Positions 49,455 to 60,264 of a DNA stretch of 64,000 bases are shown here, piece after piece. The stretch's first letter is position 1; each line of letters begins with the position of its first letter. The notes under the pieces are model-generated. The model did not search any database and was not told where the DNA came from. It saw only the letters and a program-made list of their open reading frames with translations. Origin of the DNA: Udeniomyces pyricola (Eukaryota; Basidiomycota; Tremellomycetes; Cystofilobasidiales; Mrakiaceae); the NCBI GenBank assembly GCA_039545295.1, contig BCIK01000001.1, positions 1,612,001 through 1,676,000 on the forward strand, in the 5' to 3' direction. The position numbers and the translations under genes were made by a program.

Positions 49455-49959
49455 ATGGTATAATGCAAAAAGCATGAAAAGAGACCATGCATATATTCTG
49501 ATATGACGCACGCCGCTTGGTATGATTTGGGTATCATGTTCTAAACGATGATCGCGATCTCGACTGAGGACTGAGAACCTTGTGGAACGTTGTAGGTTCA
49601 TCTTCGACCTCAATCCGTACTCATCTGGAGTCATCGAAGTTCAAGTAGATACTATCGAACGGACTACGGAACGGACGATCACGTTCGACGGTTCGACGGT
49701 TCGACTGGAACTAAAGATCAGAGGTCACATGGCTAGAAAAAGATCCCATTATATATATATGTATACCAGCAGACCAAGAGTAGAGTGGAGTGGAGTACGG
49801 TGAAAGATGACAAGAGGTCCAAAGACGAGATGGAGATAGATGACACATAAACCGAAGCGAAGAAATCTAAGAAGAGGCGAGGCGAGGCGAGTCGAGTCGA
49901 GTCAAATCCGCAAAAAAAAGAAACGACTAATGAAGGGAACGATCCGTCCCATCTCCTGC

Positions 49960-51664
49960 TTAGAAGTGGATGCCGAGACCGGCAGAGCCGTGGACACCAG
50001 AGATGATGCCAAGGATGCCAGAGACGACGCCGTCAAGTCCGAAGCCGGAGAGGATGTGCTGGACTGCAGGTGTGGACGACAAGCGGTGGACGTCCAGAAG
50101 GGAGGGGAAAAGGGGAGCAAGCACAAGCGAGAGGATACGCGAGAGGATACGTGGGCGAAGCAGGGTATGTCAGTCCAGTCCTCGGTTGCATATCGTGACG
50201 ATGGTGATACATGATGAGGCGTGATGGGGCATGATGAAGCACGTTTCCAGGGTGTGGCATGTTGTTTTTTTTTTTTTTTTTNTTTTTTTTTTTTCGTCTT
50301 GAGGCATGTTTCGTCATCGTCGACCGAAAACAAAAGTACAAAGTAGACAGCACTGACCAGTGGTGAGAACACCCGAGACAAGTCGGAGAAGGGTCGAGGG
50401 AAGGGCGCTGACGAGGCCGGAGAGCTCGGTGTTGACTGTAGAGGAAAGTAAATCGATGGGTGAGTGGATCGACGAGGGGATGGATCGATGAAGGGGTGGA
50501 CCGATCAAGGGGTGAATTGACGAGGGGGCGGACCGATCAAGGGGTAGACCGATGAAGGGGGAGGGAGTAGATCAATGGCACACGAAGCATGTCAGCTGAG
50601 ATGAAGAGATGAAGCGATCCACCGCAATCGACAACGGATATGGACCAAGAACGCACCAGCAGTGAGCTCGGCATCGACACCAGTGATCGCCTCGGTCTTG
50701 ACGGTCGTGAGGATCGACTCGACGTTGGAGAGCGTGGCCGAGAGAGCGGCAGAGGCGTCGGCCTTGATGTCGGCAGAGATCGAGAGGGCCTTGGTCGAGA
50801 GCGACTCGATCTCGGTCGTAGCGGTCGAGAGCTGGGGGGGGGAGGGGAGGGGAGGGGCATGATGACCAAGATACGGTTGTTGGTCATTCGACGGTTCCAA
50901 AATACCACGCCACACCACACCACATCACACTAAACCAAACCAAACCACACCATATCACACTAAACCACACCACACCAAACCGCCAGACTCATCGCCATCA
51001 GCGTCGGGTACTCACGAGAGCGTCAAGGTCGACGAGCGAAGCAGCGGTCGCGGCAGTGTCGAGAGCACCCTCGGCGACGGTCGAGGTGAGGGACGAGACG
51101 ATAGCGCCCTGGGAGGATGGAAGGTCGACGGAAGGAAAGAAGGGAAGATGAAGAGAAGGGAAGATGAAGAGAAGGGAAGATGGAGAGAAGGGAAGATGGA
51201 GAGAAGGGAAGATGAAAATAAGAAAAGATAGATAACAGAACAAGACAAGACAAGACACATCGTCATCAGCATCCGCAGTCAAAGAGCTGCAGCAAAGGGA
51301 TACCGGGCGCCCTGCATCCAGCCCGGTCCGCTTCTGCGACCGACTACTCGCCCAGCAGGGCAAGACAGGGTACAGCAAGACAGTGGACAGCAAGACAGGG
51401 TACAGCAAGACAGGGTACAGCAAGACAGGGTACAGCAAGACAGCGGACAGCAAGACAGGGTACAGCAAGACAGGGTACAGTACTCACAGTCGAAGCCTCG
51501 AGACCGGTGAGGATAGTGAGGATAGGCGAGACCGTGGCAGAGACGGTCTCGTTGGTCGAGACAGTGACGCCGACGGCGGTGGCTCGTCGGGACGGGGCAG
51601 CCGACGCGAGGGTCGCGACGGAGCAGGCGAGGGCGAGGGCAGAGGTGAACTTGGGGGCGATCAT
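49960..51664 (-). CDS. Cysteine-free small secreted protein, copy B
   Basis: Inverted copy of gene A: exons 51664-51488, 51108-51016, 50831-50657, 50435-50358 and 50063-49960, again 208 residues with the same predicted protein, including the signal peptide. Introns match those of copy A except that intron 2 lacks one 15-base unit (sequence of the gtgtggtttagtgtg kind). The 5' untranslated stretch differs: it carries a tandem ctcat repeat (about 51718-51762) where A has the leader shared with copy C. Intron 4 has the N at 50282, matching the N at 7377 in copy A. Function unknown. Confidence 0.85.
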
Positions 51665-51810
51665 ACTGGTGAGGATGGGATGAGAAGGTGGAGGAGTGAG
51701 AAGAGTGAGGAGATGAAGTGAGATGAGATGAGATGAGATGAGATGAGATGAGATGGGATGAGATGATAGAGGTTGATGGAAAGAAAGGATTGAAAGCAGA
51801 TCTCACGGCA

Positions 51811-51817
51811 TTTTATA
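51811..51817 (-). promoter_or_regulatory. TATA box of secreted-protein gene B
   Basis: TATAAAA within CCCTATAAAATGC on the minus strand, 153 bases before the start codon; the extra distance compared with copies A and C (127) comes from the ctcat repeat in the leader. Confidence 0.72.
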
Positions 51818-52252
51818 GGGTTGCCAAGAGGTCAGGAGGCCAGGAGGCCAGCAAGCCAGCAGGCCAATCGACTGCAGAGGTCGACGATCGTCTGTGTTTA
51901 GCTGTTTCGCCTGGACAGATTTGCAAGCTAGCAGGGAGGATGGGGAAGGAAAGTGAGGGAGGGGAGGGGAGGGGAAGGGGGGGGGGGGGGGTCCGATCAT
52001 CCGATCATCCGATCATCCAATGTCCGACCGACCGGGGATCGTTAACCGTTGATCGTTGATCGTTCGACGTTCGACAGGCGACGTTCGACAGGCGACGGGA
52101 TGACGGCTGACGTCGTCGACATGTCGACAGCTCATGTCATGCACCAATGCGTCGATGCGTCCATGCGTCAATGCGTCGATGCACTAATGCACTAGCGCAC
52201 TAATACATGACGCAACGACGCGTTAGTACGCTGTTAGTACGCTGGTACGCTG

Positions 52253-52322
52253 TTGGTACGCTGGTACGCTGGTGCGCTGGTGCGCTGGTGCGCTGGTGCG
52301 CTGGTGCGCTGGTGCGCTGGTA
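52253..52322. repeat. 8-bp minisatellite, right-arm version
   Basis: About six copies of gctggtgc, the complement of the gcaccagc array in the left arm, which has about nine. Confidence 0.8.
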
Positions 52323-52644
52323 TCCTCCCCAGATCTGCGCTCTGCAGCAGATCAGGCACTAGACAAGAGAGTGAAAAGGAGAGCGATTGTCCTGACTCGT
52401 TGCGACTCGCACAGTCAAGCACGTCAAACGTCATGCGTCACGCGTCAAACGTCAAACGTTGTACGACCGACGTCAATGCATAATGGTACGCGTCGATTGG
52501 GCGGCCTGGGGAGATTGAAGGCTAGTGAGAAGGTTAGTGAAAAGTCTGGACTCGACAGCTCGACCGGCTCGTTCTCCCCACGACATGGATGCAGCTAGCG
52601 TGTCTGATGGATATTGGACGATGGATGTGTTTGACGTGCCTCAG

Positions 52645-54202
52645 TGGTGATCGTCCAACCAATGTACGGATACGGTGAATAAGCTGAACAGACTCGAACG
52701 TACTGATCGGACGCCTCGGCTCGTCGAGAGCTCGTGTCGGACGTCGAATGTCGACGGTCGATCGTCCTTCAGTTTGTGGTGTCATCAAACATCATTGGCG
52801 ACCGATGTCGAGCCATACATGCAGCTAATTAGCATGATAGCAATTAAATGAGAACAAACTAGCACGACGTGTCATTATGGCTACCTATGTACTGTGCGCG
52901 TGTTGTTGTTGGTCCGCGAGTGAGGTACTGATCTGTTGATCACTGAGAACTGTCGAGTCGTGACCTGACGAAGCTCGAAGGATGGATGGATGAACGAGCT
53001 ACGACCGATCAGGGCGACCTCTGTCAGCTGCTAACCCGATGAATCTGGGATATGGAATCTGGCCGAGGCTCTAGAAGCTACAAGCTACAAGCTAAGGGCG
53101 TGGATGAGATGAGCGAAAGGATTGATGTCGACGACGCGAGCTGGTGAGAAAGAGGATCGTCGTCGACGTCGGACCGCCCACGGGGATTGTGATCGTGCAC
53201 GCGCGCGCGCTCCGATCACATCGACTTGACAGGGAAGGCCTAATTTTATTCATTTTAGGGTCAAGGTTGGGCGTAACTCAGCAGCTTATAGTTTATCATA
53301 GCTAATATTCGATCGCCGTCTCTGACTTCGCCTCGACTCGACGTACTCAAGTCCAAGCTCAGCTTCAAGTCCTCCTTCGCTTTTTAGCCGCACATCCCAC
53401 ATCGTCATATTCCGACTTGATCCATCGTTCAATCATTTCTCCGTTGGCTCAACGTTTAACAACAGTATACAGGCGCTAGTCTTGCAACGCACGCGCGTGC
53501 ATCAACCTGCTAATGCGCTACGCGCTGAGCGCTGATCATGCAATCATGCATCACACACCGATCAGCAATCTCATTCGACAGAGCTACGCGCAGAATTGCC
53601 TACTATTCGATCGCCCGACCGCACGGCACAACGAGACCTTATCGGAGGTCCTTCGATGCTTCGACTTCGATCGAATGATCGCCAGTCTACAAGCTACACC
53701 AGTCAGGAATAACTCGACGTATCGTCTATCATCATCTCAGCTTTTGATCGAACACCGGACAGGTGCTACACACTCAAAGCTTTTTCCTCCAGTCGATCCT
53801 CTCGTTCTTACGGCCCATTAACACAGACATCATACGATCGACTCGAGCCGAGTTCCGGTCACAGTCGAATGCGTCTAACGTCAGGCCGCGTCAGGCACCC
53901 AAAGTTCAACTCTTCCGTCTAGCTGAACGAACGATGATGCACATCTTGCCTGCTAGCTAAGCCAGCTAATCATGGTCAACGCCGTGGGCAAGTCAAGTCC
54001 AGACCATTCGAGGCGCAGATTGACGTCGGTCGTACGTTGTTTCAGGCCTCAGGACTGTACGACGATCGTGCTCTCTTTGACTCTATTATGTGACTGTGCA
54101 CTGATCGTACTGATCTACTGGGGATTTTCTGCTGACGAGGTTTTGCACTAGCTCTCGAAAGCTGCAAAGGCGAAACGAAATGGTCATCGTCCCTGGCAGC
54201 CC
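52645..54202. other. Intergenic DNA upstream of copy C
   Basis: No gene seen. There is a cacgcgcgcgcgc run near 53198-53210. The words tcaagtccagacc and attgacgtcggtcgtac at 53993-54042 match the promoter-distal part of the inverted-repeat arms (5095-5185), so copy C retains a diverged version of the same upstream region. Confidence 0.55.
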
Positions 54203-54209
54203 TATAAAA
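54203..54209 (+). promoter_or_regulatory. TATA box of secreted-protein gene C
   Basis: TATAAAA within CCCTATAAAATGC, 127 bases before the start codon, exactly as in copy A. The leader from 54230 to the ATG is the same as in copy A. Confidence 0.75.
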
Positions 54210-54329
54210 TGCCGTGAGATCTGCTTGCAATCCTTTCTTTCCATCAACCTCTATCATCTCATCTCACTCTTCTCACTCCTTCACCTTCCAACCCAAACCC
54301 ACACCCAAACTCACCTCATCCTCACCAGT

Positions 54330-55665
54330 ATGATCGCCCCCAAGTTCACCTCTGCCCTCGCCCTCGCCTGCTCCGTCGCGACCCTCGCGTCGGCTGCCCC
54401 GTCCCGACGAGCCACCGCCGTCGGCGTCACTGTCTCGACCAACGAGACCGTCTCTGCCACGGTCTCGCCTATCCTCACTATCCTCACCGATATTGAGGCT
54501 TCGACTGTAAGTAGTGTCGCCGGTCTTTAAGATATGATTCTTGTGCTGGCTGGTGATTTGGGGTAGACTGCGGAAGCTGATGATGGTGTACCTTCGTGTT
54601 ATTCATTCCCCTTGCTTTTCTATTCTCCTCTTTTTAATCGATCATCCTGCCCCCTTACCCTTCCTTATCACTTTTGTCAGGGTGCCATCGTCTCTTCCCT
54701 TGCCTCGACTGTCGCTGAGGGTGCTCTTGACACCGCCACCACTGCTGCTTCGCTCGTCGACCTCGACGCTATCGTAAGTCCCCGATAACTAGGATCGGTG
54801 TTTTGGTCTTATTTAACTCTCCGAGTTCCGATCGAATCGTTGCACACTCAGAGTATTAGACTGACGAACCCTGAATACTCCGTCATGTCCTTATCTACCC
54901 TTCTTGCCCCATATCTTGCTCCTCCCCCCCCCCCCCCCCATCTCCCCGCTTTCCTGCTCTTCCCACATCGCATCCTATTTCAATTCCTGCCTCCTCCCAG
55001 CTCTCGACCGCTACGACCGAGATCGAGTCGCTCTCGACCAAGGCCCTCTCGATCTCTGCCGACATCAAGGCCGACGCCTCTGCCGCTCTCTCGGCCACGC
55101 TCTCCAACGTCGAGTCGATCCTCACGACCGTCAAGACCGAGGCGATCACTGGTGTCGATGCCGAGCTCACTGCTGGTGCGTGACGTGACAAGACTATCCC
55201 ATCTTGCTCCGTTCTTGTTTTCCTTTCTTTTCTTGTGTTCTTCTCTGCTTCATTCGACTGACGTTGATCTACTTTCCTCTGCAGTCAACACCGAGCTCTC
55301 CGGCCTCGTCAGCGCCCTTCCCTCGACCCTCCTCCGACTTGTCTCGGGTGTTCTCACCACTGGTCAGTCCTCCTTCCCCTCCTTTTTGCCCTTTTCCCCG
55401 CTCTTGCCTTCCTCGCAGAAACATACACCAGGATACTGACGGAGTTTACTTTGCCTCTTCTTCCCCCCTCCCTCTCACATCTTCTTGACCTTCCCTTTCG
55501 AACATTTCCCTTTCTCTCGGGGTTATTTTTTTGTTGTCTCGCCTTCTTTTCGAACTTGCAGTCCAGCACATCCTCTCCAGCTTCGGACTTGACGGCGTCG
55601 TCTCTGGCATCCTTGGCATCATCTCTGGTGTCCACGGCTCTGCCGGTCTTGGCATCAGCTTCTAA
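54330..55665 (+). CDS. Cysteine-free small secreted protein, copy C
   Basis: Exons 54330-54506, 54681-54773, 55001-55175, 55285-55362 and 55562-55665, all the same lengths as in copies A and B; 208 residues. Exon 3 is identical to A; exons 1, 4 and 5 differ by one to a few bases (for example LTDIEAST instead of LTGLEAST, and the end GISF instead of GIHF). Exon 2 differs by about 15 percent, mostly at third positions. None of the four introns resembles those of A and B apart from short stretches at the splice sites, and intron 1 has no 15-base repeats. Same signal peptide and same lack of mature cysteines. Function unknown. Confidence 0.85.
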
Positions 55666-57018
55666 ACCAACCCACGACCGTCCATAGCCTATCATCTCAA
55701 TGATGATGGGATGGAAAACAAGCTGTCGTCCCTCACTCATCTCCTTTAGAACTATCTCTCTTAATAGAGCGTTTCCTTCATTCGGAACAATAATAAAAAT
55801 CAACATCTCTTAGTCTCTTCTTTTTACTTAATCTTCGGAATGGGTCGGTCTAGTCTGGTCTGGTCTCCACTTCGATCCTAATTGGAGCTAGCTGCCGGCC
55901 TAGATCTTTCTGGGCTTTCTTTTTCTTTGGTTGTCTTCCATTTTTGTGTTGTCATTTCCGGGGGGGTGAGGGGCGGTCATTTATATTTATATTAATGAAG
56001 ATTCCTTTCTCCTTAAATTCTCGCGTCGTTCAAAAGCGAAGAAAAAGTCAAGAGAGGGAACCCCATCATTTATGCGTTTGATCTTTTGACGTCAGCTTGT
56101 CGAGTGAATGCATGGACCGACCGTCCTCGATGAAGTCGATGGTATGGACAAGTCCAACTTTCTCCAAACTGCTCATAACATCGGTGGACAGCAAAAGCTA
56201 TGGGTATCGAGCTGGAATCAGAGTTTGATTCCCCACCATTACGTACACATAACTGATCCCCATATATCATATATGGGTAAAGGCGCAGTAACGACGATCT
56301 AGACTCTCAAACAAGGAGACATTCTAGGCAGCTGGGGGGACAAAGATGAAAAGAAAAATCACAAAAAAAAAAACCCTTCGACGTTTGCTTAATCGACGTC
56401 GGTACCGGTCCGCAGCTCTCTTATCATGCACCCCCCCCCCCGGCCCCCCACAAGGGTGCGGATTTGCATGGATTGAGATGATATATCATTCATACCCAAA
56501 GGGCCTGGTCAGCCGACACATAACACTATGCACTTGGATTATAACTGGAGGCGTGCAAACTCAGAGCCAAGGTCACAACGACGTACTAGCTCGCTGTCCT
56601 GCAATCAGATAAGTTAATTAGCCATCTTGATCATCAGGCTACTCGGATGATAATCAACAAGTATTGTTGAACTTGTGGTGTTTGCTCTTTCGTTTTTTCT
56701 TTCGGAACGGGTACTGAGTAAATGGACGATTAACCGGAATTCATCCTTATACAAGAGCAAAAAAAAAAATAAGAAGAAGAAGAAAACAGAGAGAGAAAGG
56801 ACAGGACAGAAAGATCGGGAGTATTACAGCGCTGCGTGGTAGGAAATATATGAGGTTAGAGATAGGGAATTGGATTTCGAGAGAAGGGAAAGGACTGACA
56901 TGTTGAGATGTCGAAAAGCAGTAGGATCAGGAAGATGATATGTATATATCTATATCTATATCTATATCAAGGTTTAGGAGTGCGAGGTAGAGGTGTGTCT
57001 TTTTTTTTTCTTCTCGAT
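55666..57018. other. Convergent intergenic region between copies C and D
   Basis: 1.35 kb with no supportable gene. There is a G run near 55961-55966, a C run at 56431-56440, an A run at 56760-56769 and a tatatctatatcta stretch near 56943-56966. Confidence 0.5.
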
Positions 57019-57985
57019 TTAGAGGTTAAGACCACCGAGGAGACCGCCGAGGAGACCACCGTTGGAGCCACCAAGGAGACCGCCGAGGATGCTACCGAGA
57101 CCCAAGCCGTTAAGGAGGCTCTCCACGGTCGCGAGAACGCTGGCGACGAGCTTGAGGAGAGCCGTGGGGAGGTTGCCGAGAAGAGTGGTGAGATCGACAG
57201 TGACGGTGGCGAGGGGATCAGAGAGACCGGTAACGCTGGAAACGGAGCCGATAATGGTCTGGACGTTGGTGAGAACACCGTTCAAAGCGGCTTGAGCTTG
57301 GGTGGTGACGTTGGAGATGTCCAATCCGGAGGAAGTAAGGGCCTCAATCTCGCTGTTCGCGGTGGAGAGCTAGGGTCGCGAGGAAAAGAAGAAACCAAAC
57401 ATCGAAAAGGGGAAGATGGAAACGAAGAATGGAAAGCATGAGCACCGTTGAACACGGATCAAGAAGAGTCCCCATCCAGTTGGTGGGAGGGAATGCAGGA
57501 CATGAAGAACACGTTTGATGTTGAAAAGCAAGGGGATACATACGAGGGAGTCAAGATCGAGGAGGGACGAAGTTCCAGTGGCAGTGGTCAATCCAGTGGA
57601 GGAGACGATACCCTCGACCTGAGTGACCAAAGCACCCTATTATTCAAAAGCCGAAGAGGACAAAGAAAGATCCCGAAAACAATGGTAAAAATGAACACGC
57701 CGAATCGATGATCAGCACTAGAATGCTAACTGTGCTAGAGCCGGAAAAGCAAACGACGAGATGGTAACGAGCTAGACATACCGTGGAGGTCTGCAATCCA
57801 GTGAGGATGTTGAGCAAAGGGGAAACGGCCGAGGAGGAGGAAGAAGATCCAGTGACGCCTCCGAGGAGACCTCCGAGAAGTTCTCGCTCCTCAATGGCAG
57901 GAGCAGCAGCGGTGGGAGCGGCCGACGCGAAGGACGCGAAGGAGAAGGCAATGGCGAGAGCGGTGGTGAATCGGGAGGCAATCAT
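57019..57985 (-). CDS. Cysteine-free small secreted protein, paralogue D (two introns fewer)
   Basis: Three exons, 57985-57782, 57636-57544 and 57369-57019, give 215 residues. The start is a signal peptide (MIASRFTTALAIAFSFASF, ASA) aligned with that of copies A-C. Then comes an extra segment (IEERELLGGLLGGVTG, a Ser run), and the shared order: SPLLNILTGLQTST, GALVTQVEGIVSS, LLDLDSL, LSTANSEIEALTSSGL, LPTALLKLVASVLATVESLL. It ends in Gly/Leu repeats (LLGGSNGGLLGGLLGGLNL). Exon 2 has exactly the 93 bases of the other copies, and intron positions 1 and 2 are shared, but the third exon corresponds to exons 3-5 of A-C without introns. The mature protein has no cysteine. Function unknown; the Gly/Leu tail suggests a surface or wall role only by composition. 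Confidence 0.82.
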
Positions 57986-58100
57986 AGTGTTGGATTGGGT
58001 GGAAAGACGGTTGCTGAGTGGATGAGGAGGTTAGTGAGTGAGAAAGATGTGTGTGTGGTTGATGGGAAGAAAGAAGAAAATGATGGTCGGATTGAGACCC

Positions 58101-58107
58101 TTTTATA
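58101..58107 (-). promoter_or_regulatory. TATA box of paralogue D
   Basis: TATAAAA within CCCTATAAAAGGG on the minus strand, 122 bases before the start codon, matching the placement in the other three copies. Confidence 0.72.
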
Positions 58108-60264
58108 GGGCAATCAGACACTCTAAACGCAAGCCCGAAAAAAAAAGAAAACGTCAAAGAGACGCAGAAGACCAGTGACCCAGTGAGCCAGCTAGCTGCC
58201 TTGGCTAATAGCGAGCCATTCAGACGTCAGATCATGATCAAGTGAGGACATCCGGCCATCAGATATCAGTGATCCGGCCAAGAGACGTGTTAGCAAGATT
58301 GGGTGTCCGAGTCGGCGCGGACTACGACTAGCTCCCGGCATACATGCTGGTCCCCTAAATTGAACATTCGGCCTTGTTTAGCACGCCATTGACAGACTGA
58401 GGTTGATTGTCAATCCGACCTTCGCGCACGTCTATGGACCTGGATGAAGTGAAGAAGAAGAACGGAGATATCTGAGGTCGATAAGACATGAGTGGACGGA
58501 TCGTAGAATCAGAGTATGTTGTCGTTGCTGGAAGCAAACCATGGCCGGACTCCAAGATCCAGTATCCAAACCTCTTGCATCTGCCTCACGCATTCGTTGA
58601 GCCGTCCCCGTGCTGCACGTCATATATACTTACGTGCACGTCAATCAGAATTTCCCGTTTCGAACTTTGGTCGTTGGTTTGAAGGTGCGTCTTCCATATA
58701 TATTACAACAAGACCCGTAGTGTTCTAACCTCACGTAAGAGCCTAAATGATCTACTTGTCAAGTCTTTTTTTTTTCTTTCTATATATATAGGGGCGAAAA
58801 AAAAAGTGAAAGCGAGTCAAAGCTCCGTGGCAAAATGAACGGTTAGCATACGACGTATATATTGTGTTCCTCTGCAGCCTGAACTGGACGCCACCCAATG
58901 CCACCAAAGGGTTGGACAACACCGGATATATAAAGTGCATGATCCGAGCCTCAAAAGATCGACGTTGGATATGATGTTGGATCGTTTCAAATTTCAACGG
59001 ATGGGTCGGACGGACGTACACGCGTGCGGCAGACGTGACGTACTCATGAACCTACTACCCGCCCCTCCTTCAACGCACCTCCAATTGCAAGGATCGTGGT
59101 ACCGTCTACCGTAGAACAAACGCACTCACATCACCTACGACGATCCTCAGACCTTATATAACGCTCAACCAGCCTCAACGGTTTGTTTTCTTTCGCTGTT
59201 GGCTCTGTTTTATTTTGGTGTTGCTCACCGTCACCGCCGACGGCTGCACGTACCCGTTAATTGCGGGCGCCATGTGACAGTTGTTTCTCTTTCGTCTTCG
59301 ACTGATTCAGGTCTCAGGCCCGTCGACACGTCGACAGAACATACATCATCATGTTCTCGGCTTGATCCGCCTGCATATCTCATGACTCAGTGCTCAGTGC
59401 TTAGAGCTGTAAATCTTCGGGCATATATATATACAAGCGAGTCGAGCTAGGGTCCGGCTCTGGTAACTTCGCCCGGGCGCCGGTGGCGCGAGCTAGTGGG
59501 CTAGTTGAATTATGTAGTAGCCCGATGTCTATACATGATAGCTCATGCGTCAATGTACATACATACGATTGTGGACTAAACGTATACAAATTGTATGTGA
59601 GCGATATGCGCTATAGCAGGTCGTAGCTAGTCAGTCATATGTAAGAAACTCGACGGACTTGCAGATACTTTTTACGTCACGGTGGTCGCACACTAGTTTA
59701 CCAGACTTGTGTCAATCATGTTGGTGTAGATGTCGAATGTCGAGTTCCATGTTGTTAGCATGGCTCGCGTTGGCGAGAAGCACAGGTAGTAGCAAGCCAG
59801 AACGGCGAGGGAAGCTGGGCGCTGAAGGCCCAGCGAGAGAACGTCGACGTCCGTCGATGATCCGTCTAGGACCGTTATGGACACGAGATGAAGTAGTTCA
59901 TGGCGGCGCGAGTAGAGACCGCGCACGTCAGTATAGTCCCGATGGATCAGTGAGTAAGTATACAGGCACGAGAGGTACATCATAAAAGATGAGTTTGCTT
60001 TTGGGAGAACAAAGTCAATACGGATAAGTGATGTTTCAGTTGTTGGAGGGAAGCACGAAATGGAAGAAAGAATTCGATTGATACACTGTATGTATAATGC
60101 CTCATGATGAGACACGCCAATCCTTCGTCCTGCTCCTTCCCAATTCTTCTTCCTGTCTTGTCCTTGGACGAAGTGACAAGTTCATATGCACGTACTAGGC
60201 ACTTTGAAGTCAACCCCACTACATCGCACCACTATCCATCCCGCCAGCAACCCTCCCTTTTGAC
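58108..60264. other. Gene-poor DNA between paralogue D and UFD1
   Basis: About 2.1 kb without a supportable gene. Short TA-rich stretches occur at 58700, 58780-58790 and 59425-59432. The frame 59693-60115 (-) lacks splice context, and its composition does not look like a conserved protein. Confidence 0.5.

Larger units (their letters stand above)
49455..52644. repeat. Right arm of the 3.2-kb inverted repeat
   Basis: Inverted match of 5000-8205. The A/T homopolymer of intron 4 has the same length on each side of an N in both arms (17 and 12). At the inner end (49455-49540) several substitutions separate the arms (for example ctgatatgacgc against the complement of gcgccataccgg), whereas the core is nearly identical. 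The outer end trails off near 52640 with a 9-base gap relative to the left arm. The arm contains secreted-protein gene B. Confidence 0.93.

Noticed and set aside
5000..52644. Inverted arms as ends of a large transposon
   Set aside because: No transposase, no target-site duplication seen, ends fade, and the interior is housekeeping genes.
59693..60115. 140-codon frame on the minus strand
   Set aside because: No splice context, no recognisable motif, and mixed composition typical of chance frames.
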